64,000 nt of DNA from Stenotrophomonas mori (GCF_023556335.1 NZ_JAIKTS010000001.1:496001-560000), one strand, 5' to 3'. Positions 25,331 to 37,207 are shown, counted from the stretch's first letter. Numbers and translations: made by a program. Notes: a model not told the origin generated them from the sequence alone.

Positions 25331-25972
25331 ATGGCGAAGCACACGTTGGACGATGACCGGCCGGGCTATCACCTGCCCAAGGACAGCCAGCAGCGGCTGG
25401 TGCGGCTGAGCGACCACATCAGGTTCCTGCTGCGGTTGATTCAGCCGCTGGCCGATGCGGCGGGGGAGCCGGTGCGCGAGGTGCGCATGGCCGAAGTGGC
25501 GTTCTGCCTGGAATTGTTGGGCGACCAGGTGGACCTGGTGTTGGACGAGGTGTCGTGGCCGGCGCAGCAGGCGGGCGCTTCCGTCCGCGATGCTACGCAC
25601 GAAGCGTTGGACTACACCTTCGGTGTCACGCTGGCGCAGATCGACACGCTGGACGGTCTGCTATGCACGCTCGCCGCGCAGGGCGATGTGCTGGCGTCCG
25701 GCGATGCGGCCGGGTTGGCGGGCGGTACGTTGCCGTCGATGGGGCGCGCGGTGTTCGAGGCGGCAGCCGCCGTGCGCGGGGTGCTGGACGCGGTGGAAAC
25801 GCAGCGGCTGGTGGTCGATGGGGTTCGGCGTGTCCGGGCGGGCGAGACGCGGGCGGCATACGACCGGGTGGCGGTGTACGCGCGGGATGGGCGGGAGGCG
25901 GCGGTGCTGCGTCTGTGCGGAGAGCCGCTGCGGGCGCCGGAGGTGCCGGGCGATGGTGGCCGTGTGCATTGA
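25331..25972 (+). CDS. XAC0095-like conserved protein
   Basis: Cytoplasmic protein of 213 residues without signal peptide or membrane helix. The N-terminal segment GYHLPKDSQQRLVRLSDHI matches my memory of the XAC0095-like domain found in many small Xanthomonadaceae proteins. The rest is helical and Ala/Val/Arg-rich, with GVTLAQIDTLDGLLCTLAAQ in the middle. GGAAGGAGG precedes the ATG. Function is unknown. The long structured leader upstream suggests tight post-transcriptional control, as for phage-derived or toxin-like genes, but this is inference. Confidence 0.6.
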   Translation: MAKHTLDDDRPGYHLPKDSQQRLVRLSDHIRFLLRLIQPLADAAGEPVREVRMAEVAFCLELLGDQVDLVLDEVSWPAQQAGASVRDATHEALDYTFGVTLAQIDTLDGLLCTLAAQGDVLASGDAAGLAGGTLPSMGRAVFEAAAAVRGVLDAVETQRLVVDGVRRVRAGETRAAYDRVAVYARDGREAAVLRLCGEPLRAPEVPGDGGRVH

Positions 25973-26130
25973 GGCGATGGCGGCGGCTGGGCCGCGGGCC
26001 ACGGCGGCAGGAAGAGGCCGGCGGCCTGGCGTACGGGGCTCGAGGGCGGTGCCGCCCTGGGGAGCGCGGGTGCGCTCCCGGGCGTGCCGGCTACCGGGGC
26101 GGGGGCGTTCGGCAGGGCGTCGTCGGCGGA

Positions 26131-26535
26131 TCAGTGGGCCGGGTGGCGCTGGGCCAGCTGCTGCTCCAGGGTGTCCAGCAGTGCGGCCACGCTGATGTCG
26201 AATGCGCCCGCGTTGCCGGCGTCGAAGGCGCGGCGCCATTCGTCATAGCCCTTGCGGTAGTCGCTGGCGGCGGGGTGTGGGCCTTCGTACACCATGCCGC
26301 TGCGGGCGAAGGTCTGTTCGGTGACCGGGGCGTGTGCCAGGCGGGTCATCACGCCGCCGGGCAGGCCGCGGTGGCGCAGCTGCAGGCCGTCCAGGGTGAT
26401 GTGGAAGATGCGCCCGCCCAACGGGTGCTGGTCGATGCGGTTGATCAGGACGGTGGGCCGTTCGCCGGGTTGGCGGCCTTCGCAGTGCCAGCGCTGGCCG
26501 GCGGCGTAGGCGGGCGGGATGTCGGACGGGGGCAT
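26131..26535 (-). CDS. Hypothetical protein
   Basis: A 134-residue soluble protein that I do not recognise. It has a Pro-rich start, a compact middle with GRIFHITLDGLQLRHRG, GGVMTRLAHAPV, and a helical C terminus ending HPAH. GGAGCC precedes the ATG. No signal peptide or membrane helix. It is convergent with the XAC0095-like gene; 158 bp of GC-rich sequence without visible structure separates them. Confidence 0.6.
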   Translation of the reverse strand: MPPSDIPPAYAAGQRWHCEGRQPGERPTVLINRIDQHPLGGRIFHITLDGLQLRHRGLPGGVMTRLAHAPVTEQTFARSGMVYEGPHPAASDYRKGYDEWRRAFDAGNAGAFDISVAALLDTLEQQLAQRHPAH

Positions 26536-26617
26536 GCGCGGCGGCTCCAGTGGGGAACCACCGATGATGGCGGCTGGATGCCGGCCGCGGCTTGCGCAAT
26601 CTGGCGATGTGCGGGTG

Positions 26618-26812
26618 TCAGTGCTTGCCGTCGTGCGGGGGCTTGCGGCCGCTGCCGGACTGTTTGCCGCCGCCGTCCTGCTTGTTGACCGTGGCCCAAG
26701 CGATGCGCTCGGCGTCCTTGCGGCTGGCGCCGCGGGCGATCTCGCTCTGTTCGATGTGTTCGGCCTGGCGTTTCTGCTTGTCGGTATAGCTGGATTTGTC
26801 GCCCTGGCTCAT
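26618..26812 (-). CDS. Small conserved protein with AWATVNK motif
   Basis: Highly charged 64-residue protein. KRQAEHIEQSEIARG and AERIAWATVNKQDGG match a widespread small family often labelled plasmid-stabilisation protein, although no such role is established. The C-terminal tail is Gly/Lys/Ser-rich and probably disordered (KQSGSGRKPPHDGKH). The start at 26812 gives MSQGDKSSYTDKQ; longer in-frame starts run through a Pro/Arg-rich stretch and are rejected. No partner toxin or antitoxin is adjacent. Confidence 0.7.
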   Translation of the reverse strand: MSQGDKSSYTDKQKRQAEHIEQSEIARGASRKDAERIAWATVNKQDGGGKQSGSGRKPPHDGKH

Positions 26813-26993
26813 GTCGGTGCTCCGCAGAGTGGGGGATAACAGGTATAGGGGATCCCGGGGCTGACGGCCGTGAAACGGCCGTTGGCAACGCGTTAGGGGC
26901 CGGTGTGGACGCGGCGGAAAAGGGCGCGGGGAAGGGGCAGGGGCAGGGGGTTGGCTAGAATGCGGGCACTGCCTGCTGCCGGACCTCAGCTTG

Positions 26994-27743
26994 ATGCGTA
27001 TCGACCCCGCCGAGATCGAAGCCCTGTTCGACGCCATTCCCAGCGTGCTGTTCTTCGCCAAGGACACCGAGGGCCGCTACACCCACGTCAACATGACGAT
27101 GATGCAGCGGCTGGGGGTGAAGACGCGCGGGGAGGTGATCGGGCGGCGCGCGGACGAGCTGTACCCGGCCGGCATGAGCGGGGCCTACGTCGCCCAGGAT
27201 GAGCGGGTGCTGGCCGGCGAGGTGGTGGAGAACGTGATGGAGCTGCAGCTGTTCGCCAACCGCCAGCCGGGCTGGTGCCTGACCTGCAAGCGGCCGATCG
27301 TGGAGGAGGGCCGGGTGGTGGGGCTGATCGGGATCTCGCGCGACCTGGGCCAGCGCGGTGGGCTGGAGTCGCAGTACGAGCCGCTGCGGCTGGCGCTGGA
27401 CTACCTCAACACCCACTACGCCGAGAACGTGCGCATGCAGACCCTGCTGGACATCACCGGGTTTTCGCTGTCCAAGCTGGAGCGCAGTTTCCGCAAGGTG
27501 TTCCAGATGACGCCGCAGCAGGTGCTGACACGGCTGCGCATCCAGATCGCCATGCACCTGCTGCACGGCGAGGACAGCGTGGCCAGCATCGGCCAGGCCT
27601 GCGGTTTCACCGACCAGAGCGCATTCACGCGCAAGTTCAAGGCCGAGGTGGGCATGGCGCCGCGGCAGTACCGGGCAAGCATCGCCAGCGGCCGGCAGCA
27701 CGAGGCCGGGGCGTCCGCGCCGGGGAACGCCCTCCGGCCCTGA
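26994..27743 (+). CDS. PAS-domain AraC-family transcriptional regulator
   Basis: Cytoplasmic regulator of 249 residues. A PAS sensor occupies residues 1-115 (DAIPSVLFFAKDTEGRYTHVN, then PIVEEGRVVGLIGISRD at its end). The AraC-type double helix-turn-helix spans about 125-230: LLDITGFSLSKLERSFRKVF and SIGQACGFTDQSAFTRKFK, ending in PRQYR. The ligand of the PAS domain is unknown. A TAGAAT at 26956 could be its -10. The start is ATG at 26994; a TTG one codon earlier is possible. It sits upstream of the aminopeptidase gene, a possible but unproven target. Confidence 0.88.
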   Translation: MRIDPAEIEALFDAIPSVLFFAKDTEGRYTHVNMTMMQRLGVKTRGEVIGRRADELYPAGMSGAYVAQDERVLAGEVVENVMELQLFANRQPGWCLTCKRPIVEEGRVVGLIGISRDLGQRGGLESQYEPLRLALDYLNTHYAENVRMQTLLDITGFSLSKLERSFRKVFQMTPQQVLTRLRIQIAMHLLHGEDSVASIGQACGFTDQSAFTRKFKAEVGMAPRQYRASIASGRQHEAGASAPGNALRP

Positions 27744-27868
27744 GGCGGTCCCCTCGCCGGGAGCGTGGCCGGCGAGGGCGGGCATGACTTCCGGCGCTGT
27801 CGGTGCCGGCCGGTGGCGCGCAGGATGCGGCGTACGGTATTCCATACACGGAAGAAGGGAGAGCACGC

Positions 27869-30529
27869 ATGCGACGTACCCTGGCTACAGCGATCACCCT
27901 GGCCCTGGCCAGCGTCCTTCCTGCCCATGCGCAGGCGTCGCCTCCGACGGGCATGGCGCCGTTGGCGGAATCGGTGACCACACAGTTGCCGCGCAGCGTG
28001 CGGCCCAGCCACTACCGCATCGAGGTCACGCCGCATCCGGCGAAGATGGCGTTCGACGGCCATGTCAGCATCGAACTGGAGGTGCTGGAGGCGACGGCGC
28101 AGGTCGTGCTGCAGGCGGCGGACCTGCGCTTTGCCAACAGCACCCTTGCGGCGGCCGGCGGCAAGCCGGTGCCGGCCAGGGTGAGCGTGGATGCCGGGAA
28201 CCAGACCGCGAGCTTCCACGTCGATGCGCCCTTGGTGCCGGGGCGCTACACCCTGGCCACCGACTACAGTGGCGTGATCAACACCCAGGCCAACGGCCTG
28301 TTCGCGCTGGACTACCCCACCGGGGCCGGCAGCCGGCGGGCGCTGTTCACCCAGTTCGAGAACTCCGATGCGCGGCGCTTCGTGCCCTCGTGGGACGAGC
28401 CGGCCTACAAGGCCACCTTCGATCTGGCGATCACCGTGCCGGAGGCCGAGATGGCGGTCGGCAACATGCCGGTGGCCAGCAGCACGGCGCTGGGCAACGG
28501 GCTGAAGCGGGTGGTGTTCCAGACCACGCCGAAGATGTCCACCTACCTGTTGTTCGTGGCCGCCGGCGACTTCGAGCGGGCGGCACTGACGGACGCCAAC
28601 GGCACCGAGATCGGCGTGATCACCCAGAAGGGCAAGGTCGAGCAGGCGCGCTACGCGCTGGAAGGCAGCCGCGATGTACTGCGCGAATACAACGACTATT
28701 TCGGCATGCCCTATCCACTGCCCAAGCTGGACAACGTGGCGGCGCCGGGCAGCAGCCAGTTCTTCAGCGCGATGGAGAACTGGGGAGCGATCTTCACCTT
28801 CGAACACACGCTGATGGTGGATCCGGCGGTGTCCGGGGTCTCCGACAAGCAGCGGGTGTTCTCGGTAGCCGCGCACGAGATCGCGCACCAGTGGTTCGGC
28901 AACCTGGTGACGATGGCGTGGTGGGACGACCTGTGGCTCAACGAGGGCTTCGCCAGCTGGATGGAGGACCGCACCACCCGCAAGCTGCACCCGGAATGGG
29001 ACGTCAACGATGGCGGCGCGGCGATGACCAGCCGCGGGGCGATGGCACGCGATGCCTACGCCACCACCCACCCGATCGTGCAGCACGTGGCGACCGTGGA
29101 GCAGGCCAGCCAGGCGTTCGACGGCATCACCTACGGCAAGGGCGCGGCGGTGATCGCGATGTTCGAGGACTATGTAGGCGCCGATGCCTGGCGGGAGGGC
29201 GTGCGCAGCTACCTGCGTGCGCACGCGTACGACAACGCGGTCACCGACGACCTGTGGCGCGAGATGGACAGGACCGCGCCGGGCAAGCGGTTCGTGGAGG
29301 TGGCGCACGATTTCACCGTGCAGCCGGGCGTGCCGCTGATCCGCGCCGACAGCCAGTGCGTGGATGGCAGGACGCAGGTGACGCTGGCGCAGGGCGAGTA
29401 CAGCATCGACCGCAAGGACAAGGCGCCGCTGCGCTGGCGGGTGCCGGTGACCGTGCGCGGTGCCGACGGCACCGTCGTGCGCACCCTGGTCGATGGCAGC
29501 GGTGCGCTGGAGCTGCCGGGCTGCGCCGGGCCGGTGCTGGTCAATGCCGGGCAGAAGGGCTACTACCGCACGCTGTACGCGCCGGCGCAGTTCAAGGCAC
29601 TGGGCCAGGGCTTCGCGCGCCTGCCGGTGGTGGACCAACTGGGCGTGATGATGGACGCCAGCGCGCTGGCGGCGGTGGGCCTGCAGCCGGAATCGGATGT
29701 GCTCGACCTGGTGGCGCAGGTGCTGGCCGATGCGGCGCCGGACCTGTGGCAGATGGTGGCCGGCACCCTGGGCGGCCTGGATGCGCTGTTCAACGGGGAT
29801 CCGTCGCGGCAGGCGGCGTTCCGTGCCTATGCGCGTGCGCGGCTGTCACCGGTACTGCAGTCGCTGGGGTGGGACGGGCGCGAGGACGATTCGGCGCAGA
29901 CCCGGCAGCTGCGCAGCGGCTTGATCGGCGTGCTCAGCACGATGGGCGACGCGCAGGTGGTCGCCGAGGCCCGCCGCCGCTTCGATGCCTTCCTGGCCGA
30001 CCCGGAATCGCTGTCGCCCGACCTGCGCCGCACGGTGCTGGGCGTGGTCGCGCGCACTGCCGACACGGCCACCTGGGACAGGCTGCACGCGCTGGCGAAG
30101 ACGGAAACCTCGTCGATGGTGCGCGACCAGTACTACGGCCTGTTGGCGCTGGCCAAGGACACGGAACTGGCCCGGCGCGCACTGGACATGGCGTTGACCG
30201 ACGAGCCGGGCGCGACCAGCAGCGCCGGCATGATCGCTTCGGTGGCGCGGGAGCATGCGGACATGGCGTTCGACTTCGCCGTGGCCCACCGCGGGCAGGT
30301 CGACAGGCTGGTCGACAGTACCTCGCGCGCCCGTTACTACCCGGGGCTGGCGAGGAACTCGGACAGCCCGCAGATGGTGGACAGGGTCCGTGCGTTCGCC
30401 GAGCAGCACATCGCCGCGACCTCGCGCCGCGATGCCGAAACCGTCATCGGCGGCATCCAGACCCGGCTGAAGCTGCGTGCCGAGCGCAAGCCGCAGATCG
30501 ATGCCTGGCTGCAGAAGAACGGCTACTGA
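27869..30529 (+). CDS. Exported M1-family zinc aminopeptidase
   Basis: Gluzincin aminopeptidase of 886 residues. The N-terminal signal peptide (LATAITLALASVLPAHAQA) sends it to the periplasm or outside. The exopeptidase motif is present as AMENWG. The zinc site is HEIAHQWFGN with His336, Glu337 and His340, and the third ligand Glu359 in NEGFASW, giving the exact HExxH-x18-E spacing. A C-terminal ERAP1-like helical domain follows. Start at 27869 is preceded by GAAGGGAGAG. It differs from cytoplasmic PepN in having a signal peptide. Peptide scavenging is the likely role. Confidence 0.94.
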   Translation: MRRTLATAITLALASVLPAHAQASPPTGMAPLAESVTTQLPRSVRPSHYRIEVTPHPAKMAFDGHVSIELEVLEATAQVVLQAADLRFANSTLAAAGGKPVPARVSVDAGNQTASFHVDAPLVPGRYTLATDYSGVINTQANGLFALDYPTGAGSRRALFTQFENSDARRFVPSWDEPAYKATFDLAITVPEAEMAVGNMPVASSTALGNGLKRVVFQTTPKMSTYLLFVAAGDFERAALTDANGTEIGVITQKGKVEQARYALEGSRDVLREYNDYFGMPYPLPKLDNVAAPGSSQFFSAMENWGAIFTFEHTLMVDPAVSGVSDKQRVFSVAAHEIAHQWFGNLVTMAWWDDLWLNEGFASWMEDRTTRKLHPEWDVNDGGAAMTSRGAMARDAYATTHPIVQHVATVEQASQAFDGITYGKGAAVIAMFEDYVGADAWREGVRSYLRAHAYDNAVTDDLWREMDRTAPGKRFVEVAHDFTVQPGVPLIRADSQCVDGRTQVTLAQGEYSIDRKDKAPLRWRVPVTVRGADGTVVRTLVDGSGALELPGCAGPVLVNAGQKGYYRTLYAPAQFKALGQGFARLPVVDQLGVMMDASALAAVGLQPESDVLDLVAQVLADAAPDLWQMVAGTLGGLDALFNGDPSRQAAFRAYARARLSPVLQSLGWDGREDDSAQTRQLRSGLIGVLSTMGDAQVVAEARRRFDAFLADPESLSPDLRRTVLGVVARTADTATWDRLHALAKTETSSMVRDQYYGLLALAKDTELARRALDMALTDEPGATSSAGMIASVAREHADMAFDFAVAHRGQVDRLVDSTSRARYYPGLARNSDSPQMVDRVRAFAEQHIAATSRRDAETVIGGIQTRLKLRAERKPQIDAWLQKNGY

Positions 30530-30568
30530 GGCCGTTGGCGGGCTGGGGCGCGGCGGTGGTACCGCGCC

Positions 30569-30994
30569 TCAGCCGGCGTAGCCCGCGCGCGGTTCCTGCA
30601 CGCGGCCACCGGCCTCGATGCGGACGCGCGGGCGCAGCCAGGCGGCGAATTCGGCTTCGCTGGTGGAGCCTTCGGAAGCGCAGCAGGGCAATGTATTTCT
30701 CTTCGTCGCTCGCGATCAGCTGCCCGTCGTTGAGGGCGATGAGCACGCGGTAGCAGACATGCGCGGTGCGCTTGTTGCCGTCGACGAACGGGGGGGGTGG
30801 GCCAGGTCGAATGCCAAGCTGGCGGCAAGGTCGGCCAGGTCCGGTGGCGGGTCACCATAGGCATGCAGCTGCTGCGGGCGCGCGGGCGCGGAGTCGAGCA
30901 GGGTGTCGTCGCGCACGCCGCTGCCGCCACCATGTTCGGCAAGCTGGCGGTCATGGATGGCCAGTGCGAGGGGCTTGCTGATCCAACGGATCAT
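30569..30994 (-). pseudogene. doc: Doc-family (death-on-curing) toxin, frameshifted
   Basis: The first part reads WISKPLALAIHDRQLAEHGG through SLAFDLAHP, the standard Doc N terminus, then fails at a run of eight Gs on the plus strand (30790-30797). In the next frame the Fic/Doc active-site motif appears (HPPFVDGNKRTAH), running on to ASDEEKYIALL. A second shift near 30671-30690 returns to the first frame for STSEAEFAAWLRPRV and the stop at 30569. Total length of 426 bases is divisible by three, so the two shifts compensate. The gene begins 7 bases after the antitoxin. Either a dead toxin or two sequencing errors. Confidence 0.8.
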
Positions 30995-31001
30995 GGCCGC
31001 T

Positions 31002-31223
31002 TCACTGTGCCAGCTTGTGCAGGACCTGCCGGTCCTCGCGCATGATCGCCTCGGCCACTTCCATCTGCGCGGCCAGTTCCGGGTCGAAGGCGGTCAGGCG
31101 GATGCCGTCGGGGGTTTCCAGTGCGTAGAGCTCGTCGCCTTTTTCCAGGCGCAGGCGCGCAAGCAGTTCCTTGGGCAGGATGATGCCGGACGAACTGCCG
31201 ATGCTGGTGATCTTGAGCTTCAT
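31002..31223 (-). CDS. AbrB/MazE/SpoVT-type antitoxin
   Basis: A 73-residue DNA-binding antitoxin. The swapped-hairpin beta domain spans residues 1-50 (KITSIGSSSGIILPKELLARL, then LEKGDELYALETPDGIRL). The acidic-helical C-terminal tail would bind the toxin. It lies seven bases upstream of the broken doc gene, and AbrB-Doc pairs are a known type II combination. The antitoxin frame is intact although the toxin is not. Confidence 0.88.
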   Translation of the reverse strand: MKLKITSIGSSSGIILPKELLARLRLEKGDELYALETPDGIRLTAFDPELAAQMEVAEAIMREDRQVLHKLAQ

Positions 31224-31342
31224 GGCGGGACCCCGCGATTTTTATAACGGAAGTTGCCACCCGGTGGGGGTGCGGGCAAGCGGGCGGCGGGGCCGCGGGC
31301 GCCCAGTGCCTGTTCCCCCTGGCAGTACGGATGCGGGCAAAC

Positions 31343-31368
31343 AAACGGCCCGCTTGCGCGGGCCGTTT
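31343..31368. terminator. Hairpin terminator downstream of gcvP
   Basis: AAACGGCCCGC and GCGGGCCGTTT form a perfect 11-bp stem with a 4-base loop. Read on the minus strand it is followed by GTTTG. It lies 24 bases beyond the gcvP stop. Confidence 0.75.
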
Positions 31369-31391
31369 GCTTGCCGTCTGCCGTGGCCCGA

Positions 31392-34277
<2,886 letters not shown>

Positions 34278-34387
34278 GGCGGACGTCCGGAGGATGGCGT
34301 GCGGGGCTGGGCGGCGACACCTCCGGTTCCACCGGCGTCGGGCCGCGCAGGCGGTCCGACGGCCGGCAAGCCGGCGGCTCGCCTCGT

Positions 34388-34565
34388 GCCCCTCTGTCCT
34401 TTTGCCTGAGAGTTTGGAGGGCGACGCGGTGGTCGCAGGCCTCGTGCCCCTTCGGCGCCGGATCGAACCGGTCTCTCCAGAGTTGTGGTGCAGGTGGTAT
34501 CGGGCCTGAGCGATTGCGGGCGTTTGCGCCTTCGGCAGCGGCGAACCGCTTCTCCCACCGTGTAG
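34388..34565 (-). promoter_or_regulatory. Tandem glycine riboswitch upstream of gcvP
   Basis: Read on the minus strand, two aptamers follow each other. The first has GGGAGAAGCGG, then GCCGAAGGCGCAA and ATCGCTCAGGC. The second has CTGGAGAGACC, GCCGAAGGGGCA, and AAACTCTCAGGCAAAAGGAC. These are the standard conserved segments of glycine aptamers. A GCCGGC-AA-GCCGGC palindrome at 34362-34375, between aptamer and start codon, may belong to the expression platform. Glycine binding would turn on gcvP. Confidence 0.92.
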
Positions 34566-34572
34566 CGGGGCG

Positions 34573-34578
34573 ATTATA
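34573..34578 (-). promoter_or_regulatory. -10 box for the riboswitch-gcvP transcript
   Basis: Perfect TATAAT on the minus strand. A start seven bases on would be near 34566, exactly at the 5' end of the first aptamer. No good -35 is visible. Confidence 0.65.
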
Positions 34579-34824
34579 GCCATTGCGCCGCGTGCCTTGG
34601 GGCCCGCGTCCGGAGTGGCCGGTGCGCGCGATGGTCGGGGGCCGGGGAGCCTTCCGGCGGCCCTCGCCGCTGCCGCGCCCGCTGCCGGCGTTCAGCAAGA
34701 TGCCTACCGGCGCCGGCCCGGGCGCCTTATCATGGGCGTGCTTCCCGTCTCTTTCCGAGGCGCCGCCCGTACCGGGCCGGCGCCCGTCGTGCGTCCCCGC
34801 GCCGGGGCGCCGCCTGGATATTCC

Positions 34825-36048
34825 ATGACCCCCGTTCCCGCCTCCAACCGCCGCCTGGCCCTGCTGCTCGCCGGACTGTCCATGTTCGGCCCGTTCTCCA
34901 TCGACACCATCTTCCCGGCCTTCCCGCTGCTGGCACGGGAGCTGGCGGTGGACGAGGTGGCGGTGCAGCAGACCATCAGCGTCTACCTGCTGTTCTATGG
35001 CTTGATGAGCCTGGCGCACGGCCCGTTGTCCGATGCCTGGGGGCGCAAGCGGGTGATCCTGGGCGGGCTGCTGCTGTTCACCGCGGCCTCGGTGGGCTGC
35101 GCGTTGTCCACCCACCTGGGGTCGCTGTTGGCGTTCCGGGCGCTGCAGGGGGTGTCCGCCGGTGTCGGCATGATCGTCGGCCGCGCGGTGATCCGCGACC
35201 TGTACCACGGTGCCGACGCGCAGCGGCTGATGAGCCAGGTGTCGATGATCTTCGGCATCGCCCCGGCGATCGCGCCGATCATCGGGGGCTGGATCCTGCT
35301 GGGGGGCGGTGGCTGGCCGCTGATCTTCTGGTTCCTGGTGCTGTTCTCGCTGGCGCTGTTCACCGCCACCGCGCGCTGGCTGCCGGAAACCCACCCGCCG
35401 GCGGCGCGCACGCCGTTGTCGCTGCGCTCGCTGCTGCGTGATTACGTGCAGATCGGCTTCAATCCGCGTTTCCTGCGGCTGTCGCTGGCCGGCAGCGTCA
35501 ACTTCGGCGGGGTGTTCCTCTACATCGCTTCGGCGCCGGTGTTCGTGATGCAGCATCTGCGCCTGGGCGAGGGCGGGTTCGCCTGGCTGTTCATCCCGAC
35601 CATCGGCGGCATGACCACCGGCGCGTTCCTGTCCGGGCGCATGGCCGGGCGCACGCCGCCGGTGCGGCAGATCGGGATCGGCTTCACCTGCTGCGCGCTG
35701 TCGGTCCTCCTGAACGTCGGCTACGCGGCCTCGGTCGCGCAGCTGGAGCTGCCCTGGGCGGTACTGCCGATCTTCCTGGGGGGCATGGGGACCGCGCTGG
35801 TGTTCCCGGTGCTGGCACTGGCGGTGCTGGACATGTACCCGCAGCAGCGCGGCCTGGCGTCGTCGCTGCAGGCTTTCGCGCAGCTGATGGTGAGCACACT
35901 GGTGGCCGGCGTGGTCTCGCCGCTGCTCAGCGGCCGGCCGTTGCATCTGGCGCTGGGCATGGCAGGCTTCATGGCGCTGGGCTTCGCGCTCTGGTTCTGG
36001 CAGCACTGCCGCGAGCGCGCCGGCGCCGGCCCGCATCTGCGCGTCTGA
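34825..36048 (+). CDS. Bcr/CflA-type drug-resistance MFS transporter
   Basis: Inner-membrane proton-driven efflux protein of 407 residues with 12 predicted helices. FGPFSIDTIFPAFPLLAREL in the first helix is the Bcr/CflA signature, and GPLSDAWGRKRVILGG is the MFS motif A in the loop between helices 2 and 3. VGRAVIRDLY in helix 4-5 carries the motif typical of drug:H+ antiporters. Start at 34825 removes an upstream Arg/Gly-rich non-membrane stretch. Substrate unknown; bicyclomycin and sulphonamide relatives exist. Confidence 0.9.
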   Translation: MTPVPASNRRLALLLAGLSMFGPFSIDTIFPAFPLLARELAVDEVAVQQTISVYLLFYGLMSLAHGPLSDAWGRKRVILGGLLLFTAASVGCALSTHLGSLLAFRALQGVSAGVGMIVGRAVIRDLYHGADAQRLMSQVSMIFGIAPAIAPIIGGWILLGGGGWPLIFWFLVLFSLALFTATARWLPETHPPAARTPLSLRSLLRDYVQIGFNPRFLRLSLAGSVNFGGVFLYIASAPVFVMQHLRLGEGGFAWLFIPTIGGMTTGAFLSGRMAGRTPPVRQIGIGFTCCALSVLLNVGYAASVAQLELPWAVLPIFLGGMGTALVFPVLALAVLDMYPQQRGLASSLQAFAQLMVSTLVAGVVSPLLSGRPLHLALGMAGFMALGFALWFWQHCRERAGAGPHLRV

Positions 36049-36127
36049 TGCCGGCCATCCTGCGCGCACCCCTGCGCGTCATTCCCCACGGTGGCCGCTG
36101 TGGCCGCCCTCCGAACAGGCTGCATGC

Positions 36128-36520
36128 ATGTCGATCCACTCCAAGAGCCGCCGCGAGGCCAACAAGAAGCGCGCCGAGCGTGAGCGCAACCAGGCCGACG
36201 CCGCACCGCACGCGGTGGTGGAGCCGCATGCCGAGCTGCGCGACCAGCAGCGCACGTTGCTGGCCGGCATCGTCCGCCGTGACGGGCAATGGGTGCTGGG
36301 CATGGATGGCCGGATCGCCGGCGAGACCACCAGTGCCGCACGGGTGCTGGCGTTGATCATGCGTGCGGCCGAGCTGCACGAGCGCAACGGTACGCCGGTG
36401 CGGCTGATGTATTCGGATGCGTTGAAGGCGGCGGCGCATGCCGAGGCGGCGGCCGAAGGCAGCGACTTCGAGACCTGGACACGCGCGTTCGCCGCGGAGC
36501 TCGGCGCGGGCCGCGCCTGA
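36128..36520 (+). CDS. Hypothetical conserved protein
   Basis: A 130-residue cytoplasmic protein not recognised. The N-terminal ~30 residues are strongly basic (SKSRREANKKRAERERNQ), likely a nucleic-acid-contacting or disordered tail. The rest is helical, with RDGQWVLGMDGRIAGETTSA and a C-terminal Ala/Glu-rich part. It follows the MFS gene on the same strand after 79 bp. Good coding character throughout. Confidence 0.6.
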   Translation: MSIHSKSRREANKKRAERERNQADAAPHAVVEPHAELRDQQRTLLAGIVRRDGQWVLGMDGRIAGETTSAARVLALIMRAAELHERNGTPVRLMYSDALKAAAHAEAAAEGSDFETWTRAFAAELGAGRA

Positions 36521-36586
36521 CGGGCACCCCGTCGCTCCCGCGTGCCGTCGCCCGAGGGCGTCGAAACGGGAAGCGCGGCAGGGTGC

Positions 36587-37188
36587 TCAGCGTGTGGCGA
36601 TGCGGCAGGGCCGGCCGCGGTACCCGCGCTCGTGCGCCAGCGCCAGCATCGGCTTGTCCTCGCGGCTGTCGCCGTAGGCGTGGATGCGGTCGAACGCCTC
36701 CAGGTCGAACAGCCGCCGGATGTGCGCCACCTTGCGCGGGCCGCAGTCGCCGTCGGCGTAGCGGCCGGTCAGCGATCGTCCTGCACTTCCAGCCGGTTGC
36801 AGATTACCGGCAGGCCCAGCCCGTCGCACCCTGCTTGCAGGTACAGGTCGATGGAGGCCGAGACCACCGCCACGGTATGCCCCTGCGCCTTGTGCCACCG
36901 GATCTGCTCCAGCATCTCCGGGCGGATCATGCCGGGCAGGTGGTCGCGGGCATAGTCGGCGGCCATCCGCGCGATCTCGCCGGCGTGGCGGCCGGCGAAC
37001 ACCTGCGCAGTGACGCGGCGGCGGATGCGCTCGGCCGAGATCAGCTTCAGGCGATAGGCCAGCAGCCACGGCCCGACCCGCCACCACGCCTGCGCACGCT
37101 GCTCGGGCGCGGCCACGCGCCGCAGGAAGCGGCGGTAGGTATCGCAGACGGTGATGGTGGGATCAAAATCGAACAGGGCCAGCTGCAT
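36587..37188 (-). pseudogene. HAD-superfamily phosphatase (HAD-IB, PSP-like), frameshifted
   Basis: The frame from 37188 encodes ALFDFDPTIT (nucleophile Asp7 and Asp9), AVVSASIDLY (motif II Ser) and stops after LEVQDDR near 36769. The remainder continues in another frame with LTGRYADGDCGPRKVAHI (motif III Lys) and HAYGDSREDKPML (motif IV Asp pair). A single missing base (CGCTG where CGCCTG is expected) explains the break. The total of 602 bases fits a one-base loss. Motif I has Pro where Gly is nearly universal (DFDPT for DFDGT). Could be sequencing error or true decay. Confidence 0.75.
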
Positions 37189-37207
37189 GGTCCGCTCCGG
37201 CCGGGAG

